Shown: one piece after another, positions 1 through 8,234 of the stretch
How positions within the stretch are numbered: the first letter of the stretch is position 1
How the letters are laid out: each line of letters opens with the position of its first letter
IMG/VR virus record: IMGVR_UViG_3300005617_000504
Span: 1 to 42,351 of that record
From: a virus
Reading direction: 5' to 3' (one strand)
Length of the DNA stretch: 42,351 nucleotides
The notes under the pieces: generated by a model
Database searches by the model: none
What the model was told of the DNA's origin: nothing
The model's input: only the letters and a program-made list of their open reading frames with translations
Program-made: the position numbers and the translations under genes

Positions 1-374
1 AGAATATCGACCGCCAAATGCGGCAGGCGCGCCTCGCCGCGCGGCGTGAGCTTAAGCACACCCTGCGCGAGCGCCATGCTCTTATTGGGTGGAATGACGA
101 ATACGCAATTGGCACACATCGTCATCCCCTCCCTCGCCTCGGTGACCTTCATGCCGGTCGCTTTCGAGAGCAGATGGGTCAGTTTGCTCTCGTGTTTTGG
201 ATCGAGATGCTGCACTAGCAAGAAAGTCATCCCTGTGTCCGTCGGCAACTCCTTCAACAGCGCCGTGAGAGCTTCCAGCCCGCCTGCCGAAGCTCCGACA
301 CCTACGATTGGGAAAAAACTGACATTTCCTCCGGAAACAGCACCAGTTTTTGCTTTTTGGCTGCTTCTTGGCAT
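1..374 (-). CDS. CheB-type methylesterase domain protein (host, partial)
   Basis: A minus-strand frame opens at ATG 374 and runs off the window edge without a stop. The 124 visible residues begin MPRSSQKAK and then read FFPIVGVGASAGGLEAL, the nucleophile region of the CheB methylesterase fold (Ser29 in GASAGG), followed by LLVQHLDPKHES with the family His (His56) and VFVIPPN. In the family this domain removes methyl groups from chemoreceptors. The lack of an N-terminal receiver domain and the wording of the segment resemble the N-terminus of the large CheB-CheR-PAS fusion proteins, but the rest lies outside the window. It is read as a host gene flanking the prophage. The Shine-Dalgarno signal is weak. 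Confidence 0.8.
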   Translation of the reverse strand, partial: MPRSSQKAKTGAVSGGNVSFFPIVGVGASAGGLEALTALLKELPTDTGMTFLLVQHLDPKHESKLTHLLSKATGMKVTEAREGMTMCANCVFVIPPNKSMALAQGVLKLTPRGEARLPHLAVDI

Positions 375-645
375 ACCACCACGCTTCACGCACGAAGACT
401 AATCGCTTCTGTCCACCGGAAGCAAGACACGATACAAAAAGTGGGGCGTTTGCTCAGGGTGAGTTCAAGAATCGTCGCAAGAGCCGTAGCCGCCGAGGTA
501 ACGAGGCGGAATTGTTTTTCGCGCCGAAATCCGCCTCCTCACGTCAGCGGCTACCATTCTTGAACTCACCCTGGGCGTTTGCTAGGCGTGCCCCGTCAGC
601 CGGATACAAAACACCGGTCAGGATGACGTGGTCTTGGTCTGCTGT
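375..645. other. Host flank between CheB gene and phage left end
   Basis: No convincing gene is seen. The segment contains a MITE-like element (455-573). With that element and one copy of its 10-bp duplication removed, a minus-strand frame reads across the junction (…YPADGARLANAPLF…), so it may once have been the end of a coding region, but I do not recognise it. The segment does not encode the missing N-terminal part of the DUF1343 gene found on the other side of the prophage. Confidence 0.5.
455..573. mobile_element. MITE-like element, 18-bp terminal inverted repeats
   Basis: The 119-bp unit starts with CAGGGTGAGTTCAAGAAT (455-472) and ends with its perfect reverse complement (556-573). 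It is flanked immediately on both sides by the direct repeat GGCGTTTGCT (445-454 and 574-583), which fits a 10-bp target-site duplication. The interior contains a second, imperfect palindrome (GTAGCCGC…GAGGCGGA against its inverse near 530-554), so the whole unit could fold into one long hairpin. It is too short to code, so any movement would need a transposase supplied in trans. It lies in the host flank, outside the phage ends. Confidence 0.7.
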
Positions 646-695
646 AAATTCGAATGAGGTACACTACACATTGCAATAGGTTTGATATCGTCGGA
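646..695. repeat. Left transposable end (L), two transposase-site candidates
   Basis: Site 1 is 646-668 (AAATTCGAATGAGGTACACT then ACA). Site 2 is 674-695 (CAATAGGTTTGATATCGTCG then GA), separated from site 1 by 5 bp. Both recur inverted at the right end. In Mu, several transposase-binding sites at each end have different spacing at L and R, and the same asymmetry is seen here (5 bp here, about 100 bp at the right). Binding by the 33693-35822 product is inferred. Confidence 0.75.
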
Positions 696-1100
696 CCCCG
701 TTTGGGGCATCCTGCAGAGGCTGTGCAGGGTGTTTTTTCACCCCCTGCGGAAGGGTAGCAGTTTGTTGATGGCCTGTCGGCGGGCTTTACAGTCGTCACA
801 GTCCGCCAGAGCCGTCCCGAGCATTAAATCCAGCAGCCGTGCCCCTGGCTGAAGCACCATCGCCACCAGATCCCCCGCCCCTCGAATTGAGCGCCCGTTC
901 GGCGCCGCTTTTTCAACCCGCGCTGGGTCAGTTTTCGGCCCCGAAATTCGCTCAAAACGGTTAATTGAAAAAGGCATCTTTCCACGACCCAACTCTCACC
1001 ATCAATCGAGCCCAAAACCGATCCCAATTCCAAGCCCCGATCGTGCCTCCAATTCCCCCCCCAGCAGCGCCCGATTTCGCTGGCCAAAATCCATCCGGGT
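696..1100. other. Non-coding left arm with a hairpin
   Basis: No gene is supported. A hairpin formed by GCAGGGTG (725-732) and CACCCCCTGC (739-748), with a two-base bulge, has a loop of T residues. It could terminate leftward late transcription about 350 bp beyond the last late gene, or be part of the transposition end. The rest shows only scattered shadow frames. Confidence 0.4.
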
Positions 1101-4100
1101 TTAGCTCAGTGGAACGATCAGAAACGCCCCCTGCTCCGCGATCAATTGCAGCCCCAAACCCGAGCTAGGTCCATTCGCGCAATACGTCCCCTCGGTCATA
1201 TCCGCCGTGCGCCCGATATTATAGTCACTCCCCTGCAAACCAGGGGCCTCCAGCACACCGCTTTTGATAACCACACACTCGCTTACTTCTGGCGCCGCCT
1301 CGGACACCCAGCGAAAGAAGTTATCCTCGTCATCAAACCAAAATGCCGCCAGTTCCGGCTCATTCGGGCATCGATCCGCATCATCCGAATCCACCGTCTC
1401 ACGCTTCATTCGTTTCGTGTCCGTCAACCTGATCGCCAGAAAACCCGTGCTCCCGAGATTCACCAGATCGAGCACCTCAGCCGGAACCGCGCTCCAAAAA
1501 TCCGGATCAATCTCCGCCCGATATTCAACATCAATTCGGAAGCTCGCGATCTTGTACGGACAGCCGGTCAGGAAAGCCCCCTTGCTAGCCGCCACGGCCG
1601 TCCAATCAAACCATGCCCCCACCGATCCGAGCGTCCCGGACGGCGGTGCGCCCAAGCCATCCCCATATGCCGCGCTCAACCCACCCGTCGTGCAGATCGT
1701 CGATCGCAACTCCACCAGGTCCACTGTGCGCTCGCCTGTGTAAGAGTATTCCCGCGCCTTAAATAAGATCGGCAAATCCAATCGCACGCGATCCAGCAAA
1801 TTCACCGACTTCACCAGGCGCGAAAACACCTCAGCATACATGATCGAATTCGGCAACGGCCCAAAGCCCGATGCATCCAAGCGCTTGGCCAGCGGGAAAC
1901 AACCAATCTCCCGGCCGCCAAACGCCTCGAAGCACAAATTCTCAAACCGATAATCGTAAAGATTCCCGATCCCGGTCTGGCAGATGATATCCTGCGACGT
2001 AAGCCCGTCCACGAACCCCTCGCACATTGCCCTAAGATAAACCTCCGCCTGCAACATCGAATCGATCACCGCGCGGGTATCGTGCGACTCCATCACAGCA
2101 TTGTTGTCCTCGTAAACCTCGGGAACCAGGTGGCAAAAGAAAAAATGCGGGTAACAACAGCCGAAAGGATTGTCCGGCAAACTATCCACAGACGAGTTAG
2201 TCCCGCTGTCACCCACCTTCACCGTGCATTGCTTGGTGGGGTCCGCCAGGTGCAGCACGTACTCACGCACCGAATTGTCATCCGTCCGGTAATCCTCATT
2301 GATGTCCGGATCCGTCACATACACATTGCGGAGCTGCTGCACCTCACTTGCAGACCAGGTGCTCGGATCCGGATTGACCGACGCCGGCGCATCCGGATGC
2401 GATCGCAGCCTGCTCTTGAGCGTGACCTTGATGACCTGGTCCGGGCTCCAATCCTCCACTACACAGCTCTCGATCTCGTAAGGCGCTTCATACACCCGGC
2501 AACTCTTATAGAACTCCTCGCTGCCGCCCGAGCGATTCGCATTGAGCGTATAGTTATATTGGTCCGGGGCCTCCGGCGCGATGAACTGCGCCTGCACGCT
2601 CATTGGATTCCGAATGGGCGTGAACGTCACCGGATCCAGCTCGATGTTATGATTGTACGCGATGTGCCGCCGCAAAGCCGAGGGGGCTGATCCGCTGTAA
2701 AAATGGCACCGCTGACACCAAGCAAAATAATCGCTGTAAGCATCCGGCTTCCAGATCGAGGTGGCGCTCGGATGGTACCGTTTGGCCTCAATGAACGCCA
2801 CCCATTCATTGCTGAACCCCTTCTTCAGCGCGGCATGCCTGATTCCGTCATAAACGAACACCTGCGCGTCACCCGTGGCTTGGAATTCCGCCTCATTGGG
2901 GCCAGCGACGAACGTCTGATCATTCCCATAAAGTCCACCATCATACGCGATGCGGCCGTTAGTGGTGCGCACGATGTAAGTCTCCCCCTCGACTAAAGCA
3001 TCGGGCGCCAGGTTGTCCAACGGCGGCGCGATGTCCGCAAACATGTCCGCGCGGATGTTGTCCAGCCCGTACGCGAAGCGCTTAAACCGCAGCACACTCT
3101 TGCCCCCCGTCACTTCGTACGAGACCAGGTTCTGTCGGCGCACTATCCGGGTATGATCGCGACAGACCCGCCTGGCCGCGTCGAACACGGGATTATCATT
3201 CACCCATTCAGCAATGTCCCGCACGCCGGCCGCGCCCGCTGGATTGACGATGCAACCGTGCTGGAAAAAATCCTCACTGATCTCCTCCGCGAACGAACAA
3301 TCACGCCCGCGCCCATCCACACCGCCACCGGTGGCTGGGCCGCCGGCCGAGGCCGCCATGCGCGACACCAGATAGGCGTCCCACGGCTGCGGTTTGTATT
3401 CGAGTTGCTCGATGAACTCGAAACCGATCGAGCCCATGCCAATGAACCGCGCCGGCGTAGCCAGGCGCACTTTAAGCGGGGCCGGCGTCGGACAATCCTT
3501 CAGCCAGGCCATGGCCTCAGCATCGCCATTCTGATCGGGCGTCAATTTGAGCGATCTGATAACCTTCTCTCCATCGAGCACCTCGAGGCGGACCGGCTCA
3601 GCCAGATTCTTTGCTTTGGCAAACATCCCAGCCAAGACGAACCCCGGCCGATAAAAAACCTCCGTCGCACCCCCGGTAAACCGCCCGAACGTCCCATCCG
3701 GCACTGAGCTGCCGGCGAACTCAGCGCGCGGATAAAGCTCGAACAAGGTGTCCCCGATCGCCACCCCGAGCGCTGGCGCCAGGTAATACTGCCGCTTGTA
3801 AAACGCCTCATTATCGAAGGCGATCCGCTCGATGTCGAAATCATCCTTCGCGCGTTGGGCTGCTGACCCGCGGAAATCCACATCGAACGCCCATAACGCC
3901 CGCGCCAGGTGCTTGCCATCGGCATGCGCCAATCGCCCTTCGCCCGTATACGGTCCCTCGACCCAATCCGCCTTGGGGAAGACGTCGACGACATAATCGC
4001 AAAGCCCCGTGCCTGTCCCGACGAACACATAATAGGCGAATGGCGCGTCAGCGATCCCGATCACGTGCCCAGCCGCGTGCGCATCGGTGCCACAAGGGCA

Positions 4101-4829
4101 CGACCCCGCGTACGTGATCACCGGTTTATCGTCTACGATCGTCAGCGTGCCATGATGGGCTGGCACGACTACGGCCGATCGCAACCCGCTGAAAAAGATC
4201 TCATAACTGGGGATCCCGAGCCCTGTGGTATCCGTCGCACCACAATTCGAGAGCAGCTCCACCGGAGTGGGGAAAAACCCGCCGTAAGATTTGCCGTGCG
4301 GACTGAACCACGGCTGCACGATGCGAAGGAAATCCTGCGCTGCATCCAAGGCCGGCGTGTTTTGAGCGAACACATCTGGATCGTACGCGCCACGCTGTCT
4401 TTTGCCCGCCTCCCAGATCCCCTCGAGAGGCGGCAAATCCAGCGCCGGCCGCCATTCGATCCGATCTGTCAATCGAACATCCTCTGGATCCACGCCCGGA
4501 TTACCGAATATGAAAGCCATCATGGGATTTGCCAGATTCGCCCCTTCAGGCTCGCCCGGCCCGGTGACCGGCCAGGTCGTGCCCTGATGATGCTCCGGAT
4601 CCAGATGCTGATAAATATCGTAGAGCTCCGCTTGCGGCGGGAAAACAAACCCGCCTGCATCCGGATTGCGGACCTGGCGGAAGAGATTGAACCAATACAT
4701 CACGATCCGCCACGGAATCATTTGGAACGCGCGCAGCCGATCATTGATCGCCCGCGCCAGCTTATTGTGCTGTGTGGACGTGATCGGGTCGCCTGGGGCG
4801 ACATCGATCGCTTTCGTGAAAGTGAGCAT
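1101..4829 (-). CDS. Very large virion protein, probably tail tip or central fibre
   Basis: The product has 1242 residues, is the largest of the phage and is the last gene of the late operon, downstream of the tape measure and distal tail genes. That is where siphovirus-type phages carry their tail-tip or host-recognition protein; no named family is recognised. The protein is unusually rich in Cys for a virion protein. Around residues 705-727 it has a C2H2-like motif (Cys705, Cys708, His722, His727; spacing C-x2-C-x13-H-x4-H). The start is ATG 4829; a TTG two codons upstream (4835) is the alternative. A stop-interrupted small frame ends 2-8 bp upstream. Confidence is high for a gene and moderate for the tail role. 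Confidence 0.75.
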   Translation of the reverse strand: MLTFTKAIDVAPGDPITSTQHNKLARAINDRLRAFQMIPWRIVMYWFNLFRQVRNPDAGGFVFPPQAELYDIYQHLDPEHHQGTTWPVTGPGEPEGANLANPMMAFIFGNPGVDPEDVRLTDRIEWRPALDLPPLEGIWEAGKRQRGAYDPDVFAQNTPALDAAQDFLRIVQPWFSPHGKSYGGFFPTPVELLSNCGATDTTGLGIPSYEIFFSGLRSAVVVPAHHGTLTIVDDKPVITYAGSCPCGTDAHAAGHVIGIADAPFAYYVFVGTGTGLCDYVVDVFPKADWVEGPYTGEGRLAHADGKHLARALWAFDVDFRGSAAQRAKDDFDIERIAFDNEAFYKRQYYLAPALGVAIGDTLFELYPRAEFAGSSVPDGTFGRFTGGATEVFYRPGFVLAGMFAKAKNLAEPVRLEVLDGEKVIRSLKLTPDQNGDAEAMAWLKDCPTPAPLKVRLATPARFIGMGSIGFEFIEQLEYKPQPWDAYLVSRMAASAGGPATGGGVDGRGRDCSFAEEISEDFFQHGCIVNPAGAAGVRDIAEWVNDNPVFDAARRVCRDHTRIVRRQNLVSYEVTGGKSVLRFKRFAYGLDNIRADMFADIAPPLDNLAPDALVEGETYIVRTTNGRIAYDGGLYGNDQTFVAGPNEAEFQATGDAQVFVYDGIRHAALKKGFSNEWVAFIEAKRYHPSATSIWKPDAYSDYFAWCQRCHFYSGSAPSALRRHIAYNHNIELDPVTFTPIRNPMSVQAQFIAPEAPDQYNYTLNANRSGGSEEFYKSCRVYEAPYEIESCVVEDWSPDQVIKVTLKSRLRSHPDAPASVNPDPSTWSASEVQQLRNVYVTDPDINEDYRTDDNSVREYVLHLADPTKQCTVKVGDSGTNSSVDSLPDNPFGCCYPHFFFCHLVPEVYEDNNAVMESHDTRAVIDSMLQAEVYLRAMCEGFVDGLTSQDIICQTGIGNLYDYRFENLCFEAFGGREIGCFPLAKRLDASGFGPLPNSIMYAEVFSRLVKSVNLLDRVRLDLPILFKAREYSYTGERTVDLVELRSTICTTGGLSAAYGDGLGAPPSGTLGSVGAWFDWTAVAASKGAFLTGCPYKIASFRIDVEYRAEIDPDFWSAVPAEVLDLVNLGSTGFLAIRLTDTKRMKRETVDSDDADRCPNEPELAAFWFDDEDNFFRWVSEAAPEVSECVVIKSGVLEAPGLQGSDYNIGRTADMTEGTYCANGPSSGLGLQLIAEQGAFLIVPLS

Positions 4830-4836
4830 TGACAAC

Positions 4837-5040
4837 TTAGGAGCAGCTTGCGTTACGCGAAGTTTGGTCGGCTGCCGGGATCCTATGCTTGGCGCGCCAA
4901 CGCTTCATTCGTTCTCGGGCTTGGCGTCGAACTTTGGTCAGGTTGGCCGCGCGTCAACGCTGATTAGCCCAGCGCACCTTTTCGGGATTACGCCAGGCCC
5001 AACGCCTTTTGTTCTCTCGTTTCTCCCAGGACAATTTCAT
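4837..5040 (-). pseudogene. Small basic phage protein interrupted by TGA
   Basis: From ATG 5040 the frame reads 28 residues including KRRWAWRNPEKVRWAN, then an in-frame TGA (4954-4956), and continues without a break for another 38 codons (LTKVRRQARERMKRWRAKHR) to TAA at 4837. Both halves have the same Arg/Lys/Trp-rich repeat style (x-R-W-R-x-x-N-P-E-K-V-R) seen in small repetitive phage proteins of unknown role. This argues that a single gene has been split by a nonsense mutation. Only the 28-residue front part would be made unless the stop is read through. The tail-tip gene begins just downstream. Confidence 0.4.
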
Positions 5041-5128
5041 CCAGGTTGATAGTTACGCGAACCCATCACCACCATGGGCTCGGCGCCATTTTTTCTTAAC
5101 GTAACCGCGGCTGCCCGATCGCACGCGA

Positions 5129-6643
5129 TTATCCCCCGCACACCCGATCCAACGTCGTGAGCAATTTCTCCGGCGTCACCGGCTTGGACAACACCTCAGC
5201 GGGTTTAGCCTCAGCCAACTCCGCATTGTTATTCGCCCCCGTGATGCAAATGACCTTTATCGCGGGATCGATCGCGCGGATCTGCCGGATCAACGCCACT
5301 CCGCCGATGCCCGGCATCATCAAATCCGTGAGCAATACCGATATGCCCGAGCCTTGATCCCGGAACAAAGCGAATGCCTCCGCTTCCGTCGCCGCGGGCA
5401 ATACCCGATAATCGAACGACTGCAAAAGCGTCCGCGTCAACTCGAGCAATCCCAACTCATCATCCACCAGCAACACCGTGCGCCCCTGGCCCCGCGGCCA
5501 TTCCTGCGGCGCTTCGGTGCGCGAGGCCGGCGCCCGCTCCGACGCCACCGGTAAATACACCGAGAACTTCGACCCGATCCCAGGAATCGATTTCAAATCC
5601 ACAAACCCGTGATGCTCGCGCACCAAGATGAGCGTGTTCCAAAGGCCGATCCCCGTGCCCGCCTTTTTCGTGGTAAAAAACGGCTCGAAAATCTTCCCCT
5701 GCACCTCCGGCGACATCCCCGGCCCATTATCCGCCACACTGATCTCGACGAACCGGCCCGAGATCGAGTCAGCCGGCGCCGTAAGCGGCCGATAATTCTG
5801 CAACGTGACATCATGCGCCTCGATCTCGATCAATGGCCGCTCGGTCCGCGTGCCATTACCCATTAAGGCATCGCGCGCATTCACGCACAGATTCACGAAC
5901 ACCTGATGCAACTGCGTTTCGTTGCCGATCACCAGCGGCAATGGCACCGCCAGCCGCGGGCGGATCTCGATGTGCCTCGGGAACGTGCGCCCGATCAAGG
6001 CCAACAACTCATCCAGGAGCGGGACGATCGGCAAATGCCGTTGCTCAACCCCACCGCCGCGGATCAACGCCGTAAGTTGATCCAGAATCTCCCGGCTCCG
6101 TTCAGCGGCCCCCTGAGCCATGCCCACCAGCCGTTCATTTTCACCGGACAACCCCTCCAATTGGCCCACCGCCATCATGATCAACCCGTTTGTATTCCTC
6201 AGATCATGCGCGATGCCCGTGACGAGCTGGCACATGTTTTCGAACTGGCCGGCCCGGCTCAACTCGATCTTCGATCGGCGCTCGCGCCAGGCGCGCTGGA
6301 TGGCCTCCGCCAGCCGGTGCCGTTGATCTTTGCTGATATAATCCACCGCGCCGGCCTTGAGCGTCTCGACCGCTTGCTCCACGGTAATCGTGCCTGAAAG
6401 CACCAGCGCCGGCATTTCCGGCCGACGTTGCAGCACCAATTTCAACGCCTCCTCCCCATCGAACGATGGCAAACTGAAATCCAACAACGCCACATCCCAG
6501 GGCTGCCTCAGCGCATTTTCGAAATCCCTGCGCGACGCCACCCGTGTCACCTCCGGTTTACAGGGTAACCGATTGAGCGCGCGGACCGTAAGCAACGCAT
6601 CATTGGAATCATCCTCGAGCAATAGGATTTTAAGAGGGGTCAT
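5129..6643 (-). CDS. Hybrid histidine kinase: receiver - kinase - receiver
   Basis: The 504-residue product carries two-component domains. An N-terminal receiver (1-120) has Glu10/Asp11, phospho-acceptor Asp55, Ser83 and Lys105. An H-box (GIAHDLRN, His146) is followed by a HATPase domain with N-box [10 protein letters not shown] (Asn255), G1 DNGPGM, F-box FEPFF and G2 GTGIGL. A second receiver (390-504) has Asp394/Asp395, Asp440, Thr468 and Lys487. All catalytic residues are present. There is no membrane segment or sensory domain, so the N-terminal receiver is the likely input and the protein is cytosolic. It lies in the late operon between distal tail genes and the tail-tip gene, which is odd for a phage. 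ATG 6643 is chosen because the upstream 26 codons derive from a heptamer repeat. Confidence 0.88.
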   Translation of the reverse strand: MTPLKILLLEDDSNDALLTVRALNRLPCKPEVTRVASRRDFENALRQPWDVALLDFSLPSFDGEEALKLVLQRRPEMPALVLSGTITVEQAVETLKAGAVDYISKDQRHRLAEAIQRAWRERRSKIELSRAGQFENMCQLVTGIAHDLRNTNGLIMMAVGQLEGLSGENERLVGMAQGAAERSREILDQLTALIRGGGVEQRHLPIVPLLDELLALIGRTFPRHIEIRPRLAVPLPLVIGNETQLHQVFVNLCVNARDALMGNGTRTERPLIEIEAHDVTLQNYRPLTAPADSISGRFVEISVADNGPGMSPEVQGKIFEPFFTTKKAGTGIGLWNTLILVREHHGFVDLKSIPGIGSKFSVYLPVASERAPASRTEAPQEWPRGQGRTVLLVDDELGLLELTRTLLQSFDYRVLPAATEAEAFALFRDQGSGISVLLTDLMMPGIGGVALIRQIRAIDPAIKVICITGANNNAELAEAKPAEVLSKPVTPEKLLTTLDRVCGG

Positions 6644-6645
6644 CG

Positions 6646-6735
6646 GGCAGAAGGCGATGTGAAAGGCGAGAGGCAATAGGCGATGGGCGAGAGGTAATCG
6701 GCCCCATGGCCTAGCGCCCATCGCCTAGCGCCTTT
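6646..6735. repeat. Heptamer-type repeat (GGCGATA/GGCGAGA family)
   Basis: Tandem variants of a 7-bp unit (GGCGATG, GGCGAGA, GGCAATA, GGCGATG) lie just upstream of the hybrid kinase start. Related tracts occur at 9636-9660, 12071-12097, 15873-15903, 27066-27092, 30407-30437 and 32113-32152. Confidence 0.6.
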
Positions 6736-6790
6736 GGCCTGCTGGCATCCGAATTGCATTAGAAGATTCACTTGTTTGTTTTGACCTGCC

Positions 6791-6918
6791 GGGGTCGCGC
6801 GCCGGACATGTAAAACTGCCCACCAAAGTCGCGCGACCCCTTTGAATATCAGGCCGATCCGTTGCGTTTAACAGATCGGCGGGCGCGGGACCGAAACGCC
6901 GGAGCTACCGCGCCCGCC
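6791..6918. other. Three consecutive hairpins in an intergenic gap
   Basis: The 321-bp gap between 6643 and 6965 holds three perfect inverted repeats: an 11-bp stem 6791-6801 with 6830-6840 (GGGGTCGCGCG), a 7-bp stem 6853-6859 with 6874-6880, and an 11-bp stem 6878-6888 with 6908-6918 (GGCGGGCGCGG). The last two overlap by three bases. There are no T-tracts, so simple intrinsic termination is unlikely. An RNA element separating tail genes from the kinase gene is possible. Confidence 0.55.
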
Positions 6919-6964
6919 AATGCCTGGCGGTGCCTCAAAACCATTCACGATTTACGCGCTTCGA

Positions 6965-7180
6965 TCACAGCAACGCCATCTGCCCGGCTTTTTGGTCTGC
7001 CGTCGCTGGCGTGAAATCCATCAGCCGTTCCCAAGCCCGCACTTCCGCGCCGGCCATCTCGACTGCCAAACTCGGCGGCTCTGGATCAGCACCAGACAAC
7101 ATTCCAAGTCGCTCCTGAAAGCGATATTCCCGCTCGGCGGCAACCTGGGCCTTCGACCAAAGGTGGTCATTTACGCCCAT
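6965..7180 (-). CDS. Small protein of the tail region, unknown
   Basis: The product has 71 residues (MGVNDHLWSKAQVAAERE…) and is mostly helical and acidic, with no recognised domain. Its start overlaps the end of the preceding gene by 10 bp, which suggests translational coupling. It is the last tail-cluster gene before the hairpin-rich gap and the hybrid kinase gene. Possibly a small tail or assembly factor, inferred only from position. Confidence 0.5.
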   Translation of the reverse strand: MGVNDHLWSKAQVAAEREYRFQERLGMLSGADPEPPSLAVEMAGAEVRAWERLMDFTPATADQKAGQMALL

Positions 7181-7371
7181 CGCGCCACAACCGGCGCCGT
7201 GGATGGCTGGCCACGGCCGCGGCGCGTAGCGCGGCGGATCACACCGCGCGTAGTTGCATCAGTGGAAATGTCCGGTGACGTCTGCGGCTGGAGCCGCTCG
7301 ATCTCCTCATACAAATTGCGCAGATGCGTTGCCAGCACACCGCCGCCGCTTGGAATGGGTAGGTTATTCAT
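7171..7371 (-). CDS. Small protein of the tail region, unknown
   Basis: The product has 66 residues (MNNLPIPSGGGVLATHLRNL…) with a basic C-terminal half. ATG 7371 overlaps the stop of the upstream gene in an ATGA arrangement, and its 3' end overlaps the next gene by 10 bp, so it fits the coupled late operon. No family is recognised. Confidence 0.5.
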   Translation of the reverse strand: MNNLPIPSGGGVLATHLRNLYEEIERLQPQTSPDISTDATTRGVIRRATRRGRGQPSTAPVVARWA

Positions 7372-8234
7372 ACAGCTTCTCCGTAAACGAACTTGTTGAA
7401 CGCTTCGAACGCCCAATATTCCTGGGTGATCTGCCATTGACCGCGCGAGACCGGATCGGTCAACGGCCGCCGTTTCTGCCAGAAAAATCTCTCCAAGTTT
7501 GCCGCATCGATCAGGAGCGCCGTGGGATCATTCGCCAGTGTGGGCTCCAGCGCATTGAGCGTTTGATAAGTGAGCATTTTGCCCACGCGATCGTGACTCG
7601 CCTTGGCTGTAGTTGCATTCACAGCCACCGTCTCGGTTTTGCGCAGGACGTAATGGCTCACGGGAAACGATTGGACCCCTGAAGCCATCGCATCGATCAG
7701 GTTCTGCAGGACCGTCAGATCTTCGGTGCTGATTCCCGGCGTGCCTGTGAGCGAGCCGATAATGAATTCAGACGTCAAATCCACCGGATCGCCGTTTTCG
7801 TCCGTGGTAGTCCGTTGGCCTTCCGCCAGCGCTCGGGTATCGGCCACAAACCGGGCGCGTTTGGTCGGATCCGTAATCTTGAACAACACAGTCTGCACCG
7901 CGGGCAAAGCGAAGGGTTCAATCTCGACGTCATTCCCATCCAGCTTCCAGACGCGCGAGATCGGATCGGACGGAGTCAGGTTCGATTGGGCGCCGGAGCC
8001 ATCCACGACGGCGAATTCCGCCGAGACAATTGCCATCCCATCGAGCTCCTCCGTCACCTCGAGATCCGTGGCATAAGCGAGCAAGCCGCCCGCCTGGAGG
8101 CCAGCCGTGAGGAAAGCCGGGCATTTGCTGGTGGCCCCGCGCCAGGACCGGACCAGGCTCCAGCCCGTGCCCATGCGGAAGCGGCGTTTCGGCCGCTGCT
8201 CCGTCATCTCCAGGTTGCCAGCGAGTTGTTGCAT
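7368..8234 (-). CDS. Putative distal tail protein
   Basis: The product has 288 residues. Its start codon shares one base with the tape-measure stop (TAATG). The sequence is rich in beta-prone stretches (MAIVSAEFAVVDG, TVLFKITDPTKR), with a C-terminal segment ending FEAFNKFVYGEAV. The gene directly after the tape measure usually encodes a distal tail component that links tube and tip. That is the basis for the call; no family motif is recognised. Confidence 0.5.
   Translation of the reverse strand: MQQLAGNLEMTEQRPKRRFRMGTGWSLVRSWRGATSKCPAFLTAGLQAGGLLAYATDLEVTEELDGMAIVSAEFAVVDGSGAQSNLTPSDPISRVWKLDGNDVEIEPFALPAVQTVLFKITDPTKRARFVADTRALAEGQRTTTDENGDPVDLTSEFIIGSLTGTPGISTEDLTVLQNLIDAMASGVQSFPVSHYVLRKTETVAVNATTAKASHDRVGKMLTYQTLNALEPTLANDPTALLIDAANLERFFWQKRRPLTDPVSRGQWQITQEYWAFEAFNKFVYGEAV

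Noticed and set aside
1095-1170. Sequence GGGTTTAGCTCAGTGG resembling the D-arm of a tRNA
   Set aside because: No acceptor pairing, anticodon arm or T-arm follows, and the bases lie at the end of the tail-tip gene. Probably chance.
3909-4832. Plus-strand open frame of 307 codons inside the tail-tip gene
   Set aside because: Arg/His/Pro-rich composition typical of an antisense shadow of GC-rich coding DNA; the minus-strand frame is the coherent protein.
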